NCBI RefSeq assembly: GCF_036417845.1
Contig: NC_089979.1
Coordinates: forward strand, 52,490,275-52,554,274
Reading direction: 5' to 3'
DNA length: 64,000 nucleotides
Source: Apteryx mantelli
Lineage: Eukaryota; Chordata; Aves; Apterygiformes; Apterygidae
The notes under the pieces were generated by a model. The model searched no databases, had not been told where the DNA came from, and saw only the letters and a list, made by a program, of their open reading frames with translations. Shown here one piece after another: positions 34,962 to 47,300 of the stretch. The position numbers and the translations under genes are program-made. Every line of letters starts with the position of its first letter. The first letter of the stretch is position 1.

Positions 34962-35049
34962 GAACATAAGATACCTACCAACGATTTGTTACCTAGCAAC
35001 AACAGTCATAATTATCTCAACAACAACAAGAGTTAGAATCTGAAGTGAG

Positions 35050-35345
35050 TTAACTACTGTTTTCGGTGTCATTTGTTAGGCTTTCTGCAAGGTCATTTAA
35101 CCCGGCTTTGTTCAGTGCAGTAATCAGATTCTCAGGTGTTGCATGTGTCCCCTCTTGATCCTGCCAGGCAACCAGAAGCTGCTTGGCTCTCATCTTCATG
35201 TCTTCACTATCTGACTCAATCTGCCGTATATCAGAGTCCTTCATTTCCAAATAGGGGGCCAAAGCCTTCCATTGTTCTCCAAGCTTGTTAGCAAACGACT
35301 CAATTTGTTCACCAGTCATGGCTTTGTCCCGCTGTACCTCCGGAC
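35050..35345 (-). CDS. THOC1: THOC1 coding exon 21 (residues 559-656 and stop, death domain)
   Basis: Acceptor TTTTTTCCAG, stop TAA at 35,050-35,052. Encodes the C-terminal death domain, from [20 protein letters not shown] through [17 protein letters not shown] to LAESLTND. The domain is a protein-interaction fold, described for human THOC1 (p84N5). Confidence 0.96.
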
Positions 35346-38300
35346 CTGGAAAAAAAAGAATCACAGTGAGACTCAAGGAATATCTCAGGTAGATACAGCA
35401 ACATCTGCCCCATTTTAAACCTGTTATTTATTCACTAACAAACAGACTGACTAACACCTTTCAGCTAGTCTTTAAATCCTACTCAATAGCTTTGAGTGCT
35501 CTCAAATGGATGGATTTTTACAGATGTATTATCTGTGTTTCAAGAGAAACATCCCTTATTGCCCACAGAAATGAAAAACTTGTTTCTTAAATATCACTTG
35601 ACAATTGCTGAAGTCTTAAGTACATCAGAACTGTCTCCTCCAAATGAAAACAGATTTTTTTTTTTTTTTTTTTTACAAGTAGCCTGCAATGTTCAATACA
35701 TAGGTCAAATAAAATGCAGAGTGGTCTTTCTTTAACAGTTCATTGTCTTCTAGACTTTTTTTAGTCACTTGATGCAGTTACCCCAAGTTAACTTGCCTCA
35801 GTTTGTGAAAAACAGTTTGCTGCCCTTTTACTGTGTTGCCAAAGGCTGAAACAGGAAACAAGTCTGATGTTCCTACTAACAGCAGGAGCACGAAGAGGAT
35901 ATTAAATTTAATATGTAGTCAGTACTTCAAGGTATTTGCTCTCATTCTGGCATCAAGAAAAAGCACTGAATACTGTGCTTTGCTGAGAAACCAGCTGCTG
36001 CAGTGATTACACAAGTGGGTTTACAAATTTACATAGCTCATCGTGGTCTATAATCTGTGGCTTACCACCTATGTTCATTTCACACTATTCTAAAGAAAAA
36101 AAATCCTAAAGGATGAATTACTTATGCATGGAAGTTGATCATACTCTTAATTTTTTAAAATATATCTATCTCATCCTTGCACCACCTGAAGAGCCAGCTG
36201 GTATGGACTTAAGGTTTTAACTCCTTCCAATGCTTATCAGTCACACTCATTTATCTGAACTAAAGCCGCTACACCAAGGGGAAAGAATGGAAGACCATAA
36301 GCAATGCAACAAAAGCACTCAGATCACTTCCATTATTTCTAAGCAACAGAGTGTATAGCAGACTGCACCTATCCCATCTTTGCTTTAAGACAAGATTTAA
36401 AGAAAGATGTAAATTCAACACAGTGAAACTAGGAAGGCTGTTTCAGGCAGTGTTAAGCTGAAGAACTTCTGCACTACTGGCAATGAGACTGTGGAAAAAA
36501 ACAGGTCAAGTGCTAGATGGAAAGGGGCAATAGAAGAGATATTTACACAGACCCACAGAAGGCTTTCCAATAACAGAAAAAAATCTTTGAACAAAATCAT
36601 GAAGTGAACTGATAACCAGTTGTATCTGCTGTGAGAGTTCCACACCCTACATATCCAGTTTGCCCATGCTGGATTCCAAGAGGTAGCACACAGAGATACA
36701 TCACATAAGGGAAAAGGTATGATGAGATGGAGGCATGAGGGAGGATGGAAGAAGGCAGATTCACAGACACAGGAGACAGGGAAGGATAGTTAAGAGCAAA
36801 ACATACTGAGGTTATAGGCAAGAGACAAAAGTGAAAGGACTATTTCACGCAGAGAAACAAGAGATGACATTTGTCAGGAAGGTTGCTCTTCTCACAGAGA
36901 AGGCTTTGCCTTTAAGACGTTTAAATGAAGCGGAAGTAAAGATCTCAGAGATGGAATATATCTGTTTCTGAAAGCAGTGTAACTACCTCCCGCAGCAGGT
37001 GCTAGAGGGAGACACTTACCCACAGCTATTAAAGAATAGAAATAACAGGTGAGAGGGGCTGAGGAGCACTCAGGTGAGTATTTACACAGCAATGCTGACA
37101 TTTTAACTATAAACATCTAGCAACACCGTAAACATACACCACTCAGCAGGAATGGTGGTAGAGGTCCTAATGAAAGTGCTGATCCAAGGTTAAAAAATTT
37201 GGACACTTTCAGCAGTATGAATCATGAAACTATGGGGTTACTAGTTGTGTGTGACCTGCGGAGGCTGCGCCTTTCAATATGAACATGGGTACAGGTCAGC
37301 ATCAGGGTAACCAGGATAAGTGACCCTAAGTAGAAAGTAAGATAAAACACAGCTTCTACAATATGCATCAAGAGAGAAACTGTGAAAAGACCAAGAACAT
37401 GCAAACCTTACTTTCATTGTTTTCCTTTAATAAAGCATCATTATCTTCCTCATCTTCATCTTCGCCTGTTTTTATTTCTTCAGAAGGAGGCTACAATGAG
37501 AGAACTAAATATCATTGGATGAATTTTGTGTTTAAAGAGAAATTTTACAGCTGTATGATGGTCCCTGGCATGTGTGTTAGAATGGAAAATCTGATATGCC
37601 CCACTTGAGAATTTAAAATCCCCCAGTCTTCTGTATCCAAAACACTAGTAACAAATGTTCTAACAAACACAGTATTAATAAAAAAAGTCTAATGAAAGTA
37701 TCCACTGACTTCACAGGATTATCTCCTGTTCTTCTCACAATAACTACAACTAAATGTTACATACAGAGCTTTATAACTTTCTTAAAAAACAAAACAAACC
37801 CAACTTTACAGAAGTCCGCACCACTGAGGAACATTTTTTTCTTCTTAATTTTGTTCCTCTCTCAGTATCATCTGTACGCTCAAACTTCTCTGTACAGTAG
37901 TTAAATGTGACAAACAAATAAGCAAACAACATTGCTTTGATTTAGCTATCGATCAGACAAGATGAATATTGCCATGCTCCAATCACAGGCTTTACCTATG
38001 TATTTGTTTTTTGCCACAGCATCTGATAAATGACAGTAGTATCATCAGGAATACTGCATAAAGTAGTACCTTATATCTTAAATAGACATTAAACCCCCTC
38101 CACCCCCAGTATTTTTTCTAAAACTCTTTTTAGCATCTAGTTAACCTTGATTGCTGAACAAACACAAAAGCTATACATTACAATCCAAGCTTCACACCTC
38201 AGTAGTTTCGCTTTACAGACAAGAAAGCTCTCCAAGACAGAAGTATGGGTTCATACCCATAACAAACTGCTGGGCTGTGTGTTAAGTCAAAGGTTTAAGG

Positions 38301-41300
38301 AAATGCTCCTCCTCAACTGGTAGTCTCTCTTATAATTGTGTATAAAGAGATCTGAAAGACCACACACCCCAAACTTCTATTGCTAAAGATGCAAAGGGGT
38401 GAGTGCCTTGGACTTAGAAGTCTACAGGTTCTGTTTTTCTTTATGTATTTTAAAAGTCAGAGGGCTGACAGAAGAGCTCTGGTAAATCTTGCTGCATCAA
38501 CTTCGCATAGTATCTTCATCTGCATACCCTGCCCCTTCACTAGAGGCTGCCATCCCAATAGCAAGTCAGCAGCATAGCCTTAGCCACAGCTACCCCTATT
38601 CATGATCCAGAATGCCAGCTTACGCCTTCAGTGAAAGTGGTTTGCACTACAGCACTGAGCTCAAGTATCCAGGGTACAAACATATTCCTGTCTACCAGCT
38701 CTGCTATGGGTGCAGAAAACCTCAGATCACCATAGCTGTTTGTTCAGTGAATACAAGGCAGAGCTCAACAGTTAATTTGTTAGTCAATGTTACAGTTGTT
38801 AACTGTTTCAAAGTTCAGTGTTACTGAGATCTTCATGGATTAGACCAATTTTACTTGCCATTTTTACTTTAGTGTACAAGCCTTTCCTATTTTTTTTTTT
38901 TGTCCTCCTCTCCCCCCATGTCAAGCAGTCTGCAGAAAAAGACAAGCAAGAAGTCAAATGAATTCAGAAATTACAGGACAATACTACTTACAGGCAGCTC
39001 CTTGGCTAATTTGATTACCATGTTTTCTAGATATTCTGGTAAACTCTTGAACTGTTGGTTTGTTGGCTGGAAGAAGTGGGGACTTCTGCGTGCTAGTAAT
39101 CTTAATGCTCTCCAGCCATAGTTAGAATTGTTCACAGCCCTATAATAAAATATAAGTTTGGTTGGTAACAATCTTTCATCTATAAAAGGACAGAAAAAGA
39201 TCTGAGTCATTTCCTAACTAATATCATTCTGTCCAAGCTTATAAAGCTTTTTGTACATTACTGCAGTCCTGCACAGATATTAGTAATACAGAGAACAGAC
39301 TGTTTTAACAATCCAAACATGAGAGAGAAGAAAATAAAGAGAAACAAAACAAACATCTACATACTTGTACTTATTTTCAACCATGTTTTCAGGATCTGCT
39401 TGTTCAATAGCTTCTTCAAAAAATTCCTCCAGTGTTGGCATATACTCCCTATAAAATAAAACAGAGTTTAATACTCCTCACATTCTCTCTTCTAACAGAG
39501 CTGTTTTTCTCAGTTACTTCGTATACTTCTCAAACTATATTCACAGAGGCAAAAAAAAAAAAAAAACTATTCAAATTTAACATTTGCAATTAAGTGAAGA
39601 ATCTGTTAGCTACATGTTGCTATGAGATTATTTACTACATAATCATTGAAGTGTACGAGTAGTTACTAGCACTGCCTATTAAATGCGCTTAACTCTTCTG
39701 CTATTAAAAAGTGACATGAACATCTGTAAAGACTGTTCAGTGAAAAGGACTAGGGAGATGCAAGACAAGAATTTTGGCAATAAGGAAATGAGAGTTTCAT
39801 AAAAACGTCTGTTACAACTGGCTGGCTGCAACAGAAACATACTCCTACGTGCACAGCTCACGAACACTTGGGAATCAAAATGGCTGTTAGTTTTGTACAA
39901 TTTAATAGGACAGTAAGTAGCACACGATTTCCTCCCCCATACTCACACACATTTCAGTTTCATCTGCAATCAGAGAAAGCAAGACTACTATTCCCCATTC
40001 CATTTACTTATGGTCACTAATTTTAGAGTGGAAAAAATACTAGGTAGCTTGATGTTGTACTTGCCAAGGTTCGCATCGTAGTGGTTCCCAGACTTGTTCA
40101 AACATGTTCATTTCACTGCCTGTGGCAGTACCTGTACCATTTGCTGAATGTACTTCAGTTAAAGTCCATTCAATATAGGTTTAAGTCTACACATATCAGA
40201 AGAAATTGATTTGAGGTGGATTAAAAACTGGCTGAATTGTCATTTCAGCATTGTGACCAGTGGCACAATGTCAAGTTGGAAGCCAGTCACTAGTGGTGTC
40301 CCCCAGGGGTTGATACTGGAACCAATACTGTTTAACACCTTCACTAATGACCTGGAAGATGGGACAGAGTGCACCCTCAGGAGGTTTGCAGACAACACAA
40401 AATTAGGAGGAGTGGTTGATACACTAGATAGTTGTGCTGCCATTCAGAGGGACCTTGATAGGCTGGAGAAATGGGACAACAGGAATGTTGTGAAGGGAAG
40501 TGCAGAGTCCTGCCCCTGGCGGGGAATAACCCAAAGCACCAGTACAGGCTGGGAGCCAACTGACTGGAGAGCAGTGCAGCAGAAACAGACTTGGGGTCCT
40601 GGGACAACCAGGCGAACACAAGCCAGCAGTGTGCCCTAGTGGCAAAGAATCCAACAGCCTCCTGGGCTGCATGAGACAGAGCGTTGCCAGCAGGTTGAGG
40701 GAAGCAATTCTTCCGCTCTACTCAGCACTGGTGAGACCACATCCAGAGTGCTGTGTCCAGTGCTGGGCTCCCCACTACAAGGAGGACATGGACATAGTGG
40801 AGAGAGTCTGAGAGAGCTGGGGCTGTTTAGCAGAAGAGAAGGCTCAGGGGGGGATCTTATCAATGCGTATAATTACCTGATGGGGGCAGGGGAGGCAGGG
40901 GGGAGTAAAAAAGACTAAGCCAGACTCTATTCAGTAGTGCCCAGTGGAAGGACAGGAGGCAATGGGCACAAATTGAAATACACAAAATTCCATTTGAGCA
41001 TAAGGAAAAACTTCTTTACTGGGAGGGTGACTGAGCACTAGAACAAGTTGCCTAGAGAGGTTGTGGAGTCCCCATCCTTGGAGATATTCAACATCCAACT
41101 GGACACAGTCCTGAGTAACCTGCTCTAGTTAATCCTGCTTTGAGCAGGGGGGTTGGAGTAGATGATCTCTAGAGGTCCCTTCCAACATCAGCTATTCTGT
41201 GATTCTGTGATTTAAAAGACAGTATTTGTGGTTCATAGGGAACATATTGAAAGATCAACTGGTATTACTGTTCTTAAAACAGCCAGCAGTTGCTTCCGTA

Positions 41301-44300
41301 AGATATTAAAACAAGTACGTAAGGAACCATAACCTAAAATAAATAAATAAATAAATAAATCACAATGATCAGGAAAGCCTGCTGCTTTGAAGATTACACT
41401 ATGTTCCTTAGACCTGTAGGGTACTGTGAGCCAAGATTATGTCACAGGTGCAGCAGTACAAAGCAGGCTCCCAATGACCTGATCCGTATTTCTCCTACCT
41501 AATGTTTGACAGAGACTCATCCCCTTCTACAAGGGAACCTAGTGATCAGTTAGGAAAAAAACGAGCCCCAGTCTATAAACTCACTTTTGTTTTGTTTTGT
41601 CCAGAAAAGCAGTGCATGTTTAAGTGCACCAATATCACTTATTACTGGTATTGAAGGCTGCATCATGAAAACTCAGCCGACTTGAACCCTACTGTATTTA
41701 GCACTATGCAAAATCTTAATACAAGCTACGTTTTATCCCCAAAAGTTATCTATAAAGAAGACGGATAAAGTATCATCCGCATTTGAATGAAGAGATGAGG
41801 AATCAAAGCAAAAAGTTACAGCCACTTGTCCATGTTCAGTCTCAAAGTCTACAATAAAGCTTGGAACTGAATTCAGATCTCCTGGGATCTTCTCTCTCCT
41901 ACTAACCATGGCATGCATTTTCTTGGTTCATCTCAGTTTGTTTCAGGAAGTTGGAGCACAACATAATCATACACAGGGAATCAGAAGTTTTGGTTTCAAG
42001 CATAACTCCACCTTTAGCACTTTGCTAGACAAAGACAGTTCTCTCTGGAAACTGTCCCATTCCTTATCCAAATTTCCATACTAGATACCAAGTCAGCACA
42101 AAAGGGAATTATGTACAGCTATGAAGCAAAGTACATTATCAGTATTTCCTGTGACTGTGCAAACAGAAGAGATAACCAAAAATTGTATTTTTCTGCATCT
42201 GCATCACTAGTAGATCCAGTATGCTCTGAAACAATGCATGTTAGCCAATTTTCTCTTATCTAGTACTATTAAAAGCACATACCTGCACGCAAATCAATGC
42301 CTAACAGCCTGCTAATTTCATTAAAGCCAGCCTTGGCAATTGTCCTTTATTATGTAAGCTGCAATCACCCTCCACAAAATAGAAGTTTTTATCTGGCTTT
42401 TAGCTTAGATTTTACTTTACTAAGCAATGAAAATTACTGACAGTGCTTACACTAGTAAAGAAAACCATAAGAAAATCTCAAGACAAAGATCCATACAATT
42501 AGCTACTCTCAAATACAAAGTGAAATGGCATACTATACAGGATCACCCTACCTGCTTCCTTTATAGAATTTTGTAACAAGTGTAATTTTGTATAACCAGA
42601 GGGCTGGAAACTAGCTTTAGGCAATGATGTTCCCTTTCTTACCTACCTACTCTCAGATTTACAAGCTTCCATGTTGTCAGGACATAAATTCCAAAGACGT
42701 GTTAGCTCCTCACTGCAAAGAGAAGCATAAATCCATATTAAACTCCGCATTCATCATTCACTAAAGACACAAGAGACATGCTATAGAAATTCTCATCCCA
42801 AAGTCTTTATAATAAATCATACCATACAGTGTCTGTGATACAAACATATTAGGTATTTCCGGAAGTGACAAAAATCCTACCCAATGTTGCAAAGTAGTAG
42901 GAAAACTGTGTATTAAATTTCCATTGTACTCCCTTGCTGATCTGTGATCAGAAATAGTATGAAATTTTCTCTTTCCAAACTAGAAAAGATTGGGCCATTC
43001 TGTTTTGATACCTGAAATAATTTATCACTTTCTTTTTCAAAAAGGACATTTTACTAAACACTCGATACAAGGTCTTGAAGGTCAAGACAAGACCAAAATT
43101 TCCACATCTGGGTTGGGTGAACAGTTATGATGAAAAGACTGTAATTTCTCCTACAGAGAAAACTGGAAAATGTAGCACTTGGTAACATGCACAATAACGC
43201 ATTTTTGTTAGAGAGGACCCAGCAAGAAAAATTCTTTGCCTCAAGATAAAATACCAATGGGTGTTATTTTAAAAAACATGGCACAGATACATTTTAAGCA
43301 AACACGAAGACAAAAGAATAAAAACTGATCCAGCAAGTACAAAAACACTGATTTTCAGTCTGTAATTTAAGGACTATTTATAAAGTACCTATAAGAGATG
43401 ACTAAGGAAAGGAAGCCTACTGCAAGTTTTAAACCAAATGACACATTCCTTGGATACTCTTTCTTAGAAGTTCCAAAGTGAGGAAGTTTGAAAATTACTG
43501 ACTAGAAAAAGCAGCCAGTGACAATAAAAAACAAAACCAAAAACTTTGTAGCGAAAAAAGTCAACGTACTTCCCCATAAGGATTTTTTTGTTTGGTCCTT
43601 TTCCTAAGAAGTCCTCTGGAGCTGGCCTCTTTCTCACAGGCCTCATTGGCTTTGAATCTGGAGGTCTAAAGGGGGGGGGGGAAAGTGTTTTAGTATCAAA
43701 CCAGTAATATTTAGAGAACAAAATTAGACCAATTCAGTTCAGATGGCTTCTAGTTAAATCACAATAAAAGTATGCAAAGGGACTGAGATTCCTGGCAGGG
43801 GGAGGTGGGAGAAAGAAGAGAGAGAAAGACCGAGAGAGAGAGAGTGAGAGAAAGAAGGAAAGAACATGAGAGAAGGTAAAGAAAAGATGAGGAAAGGGAT
43901 TTGCCAGACACCAAAATTAGTTCATTCACAGATTTGAGGGTCTATCAGAATTCTGTTACAGAAAAAGAAGCAAATCACATTTATTCCAGCAGCGCATACT
44001 AAGTGTGATCTACCCCTGCTGCTGGCATCATCTGCACTATGATTGCAAGTTTTCTTTCCTCAAATGTCCCTGATTTTATGGGATCAGAGAATGGAGATGC
44101 CAGACCACTGAGGTTAGGGTAAGACCTACCCAAGCTGAAACTCTGGCTGAGATCTAAAGAAGGAGACAGAATATTTATAAAAGTCAAATTTCAGAATTTT
44201 ACACTTTTTTCCCCAGTAGTAATTCTTCTCTTCTCCCCAGCACCCTCCCTTTCAGGCAAAAGGCTGAAATCAGGAAGAGGTGTTCCACCTGATCTCTCCA

Positions 44301-47300
44301 TGAAAGAAACTCCCAAAGAGATTATGACCAGGCTGCTCCTTACCACGAAGGGGGCATAGTCTGTGTGCAGAAAGAGTAAGGATGGAAGAGGAATGCTTGG
44401 TCAGCACATCATGATAGTTAAGTAAATGTATTGAGTCAAAGTTCAAGTTTTGCCACTAGGTAGTAACTAACTGCACAGGAAACCTTTTGACAGCTATATC
44501 CACCTAACCATTTTTTCCCTTCAGGTAAGTGACCACCACCAAATAACAAACCTAATAAAAAAAGGCACGTGAGAGAAGACTTGCTGGGTACGCTGCCCTG
44601 TCAGAGCTGTAATCCCAAAGACTCCTTCACAGGCAATCCAAACTGGTATACAGGAAAGTGAGCCCCTAACTTCTTCATACTAGGGTATGTTCTTAGACAG
44701 GAAGGGAGACATCACAGTCAGTCTCCCCAGTCACTGGATCCTTGGTATTAAGAGAACAAATGCTGCCATGAGAGTGAGGAATGCCTCCCCAAGACCTGCA
44801 CATACGTGACCACCTCTTCGCTGGCATAATGAAGCCTTAAGATTTTTGGTTGAAAACACACAGAAGGGACATCCACCTATACAAATCTCACAGTTGTGTG
44901 AGTCATTAAGTACACCTACACCACAGGCACATATTCTGAAGTCAAACATCATTTCAAATAACCATCATGTTTCTACTTCATAATAAAGGTACCTTTCTTT
45001 CACAAAGCTTGGGCAGCCCTCATTTTTCCAAGAGTTCCAGTTTTCTTCAGTATTTAATATATGCTGGAGAAACATAAAATATTTCAAATTATTAGGGTCA
45101 TAACCACTTTCAAAGATGGCCCCAGGGTTTTAAATAAGCTATTATAATTAAGAAGAAAACTTTGGTTTAGCCTGTGTATTTCAGACTATTTTGTGTATCA
45201 TCAGTTGAACATCTATCACAGGCACACTCTTAGGCAGCTGGTTTGGTTTATTTATAAATAGCATCTCTCTCTTTAATAACTATGGGAAAGGCTTTATTTC
45301 TCCTTCTCTACGCAAGAAAATACATGCAGCCAAAGTAAACGGAAAAAGGAAAGCAAGAGTAAGACAATTTTTTTTTCATATTCCACTTGCATCTTATTCC
45401 TTTCCATGACTTTTCACACAGCATTCTTTTATGCAAAGAAGCTGTCACTTTTTTTTTTTTTTTTAAATAACCAGTCTCTCCTCTCTATGTATGTGCACAT
45501 ATATGCACATTTCCGTTTTGGTCCAGGATCAGGATAAAAAACACATGGGAAATGTGTTTAATGAAAACATGGGAAAAATATGACTACAAAATAAAAAGAT
45601 GTTATGAGTTTTTTTTTTTTTAAACTAAGACAAGATGAAATTCTCTTAGAGGTTACAGCTATGTTCCAAAAACTAGCTTAAACTGACACTTCCTTTTTAC
45701 TCTCTGTATACACTTTGTTCAGACATGCACCAAAGTACTTACCTCTACCATTTTCGAGAATCTTTCCCCATCTGGGGGATTTTCTGAAAGAAGCTATAAT
45801 TGGGAGGGAAAAAAAATGTTGATTTTTTGTATGATATTTGTAGCAGGATACTAAGGGGAAAAAAAAAACATGGATCCTGCTTCACAAGCAGGTGATCTAA
45901 TATTACATACAATAATCATTTTTCGCTGTATTTTTTGTAGAAGTATCTATTGTACCAACCTGGTAAACTGCTTTTGTAGTATCTTCAATCCAAAGAGACT
46001 GTTCATCTGTTAGAACATAGTTTGAACTGGATTGCCAAAAAAAAAAAAAAAGTCATAAAATTGGCCTAACATACAAAGTACACAAATTTTTTAAAGATTT
46101 TTTTTCTCATTGCTTACATGATTTTACAAGTGAGGAGTTGACCTACAGAGAAAAACAGCACTGAGGACCCAGCATTTACACTACACACTTTCTGAGATGG
46201 GGCTGGATCAGAACTGAAAAAGGTACTTTGAAAGGGCTCTAGTCTGGTCCCATGGACTGAACACTCATTAGCTAGTGGAGCCAACTAGATGTGCTCCTGG
46301 AATACATCTTCAGTTTAGTTTCAACCAATAGAAAGTCCATCTGTGTAATTCAAGATTACTCCTTAATGCAGACCCAAAGTATAGCAAGTGAGTACAATCA
46401 AGTGATTTACTGCAAAAAGCACACTCCAAACTAAAACACCTTTGCAGACAACACCATTGTAAAAGAAACAACTAATTTACAGGCAGTAAACAGAACTTGA
46501 AAAATCTCAAAACATGAATTCTATAGTATAATCTGAAGTCACTAAACAAGAGACACTATCTTCTTGGTATATCTAGAACTGTAATACAGTTGGTAAGTAG
46601 ACACAGAAACAAAACAGTAAAATAAATACAGTACCAAGGACATGGCTCATTTAGTTCCCCAAAAGAGATGAGAATTTTTTTAAAAAGACATTAGAAGTCA
46701 GATGAGAATCCAATTTTTGTTTTTCACCAATTAAACAAGAATCTATTTGAAGCATACCTATTAAAGCTCCATTTAAAATATTCAATAGCAATATAATACA
46801 AACCAGCTTTTTACGAAGCACTAGGTACCTTAAATGGCAAATATATACATAATTATGGCTAACCAATAACATGAGAAAGACTTTTAGAACTAGCTTCTCT
46901 TAATTAACAGGATGTAAAAAAGCTCGCTATCTTTTTTTAAGGAAGAGAATAAACTGCATTATTTTGCAACACCTGCACCAAATGTTATGCTACTCCATTT
47001 ATATATTATTCCATTGTTGATCACCAATCAGTTAGTACTTTGAATGAATTGCAGTGTTAGTGAGTGTCATACAGTCAGTCTACAGTACAGAACTGCAACT
47101 CAGGAGAGCTGAATTCTACTCCTTCTCTGCCACTGGATTGTCTTAGTAAATAATCTATAGAATAAGGATAATGATATTAACCTAGTTAGCAAAGGACTTT
47201 GAGATCTGTTTATAAAAAGCACTAGATTACAGCTGAAAAACAGCTACCTTAAATATTAATGATTACATGCAGATATGGTCAAGGGAACAGGAAATGAACA

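Noticed and set aside
40211-40639. 142-codon + strand frame with reverse-transcriptase similarity
   Set aside because: Part of a 5'-truncated CR1 element. The FADD motif is mutated and the frame runs into the element's non-coding end, so it is not a gene.
42643-42712. THOC1 exon 17 ending at the second, stronger-looking donor
   Set aside because: Adds GTAG and a premature TAG in frame; the first donor restores the conserved SRE-MPTLEE junction.
44983-44993. Weak donor GTACCT after THOC1 exon 15 as a U12 site
   Set aside because: Does not fit RTATCC, and the paired acceptor has a strong pyrimidine tract next to the AG, so it is an ordinary U2 intron.
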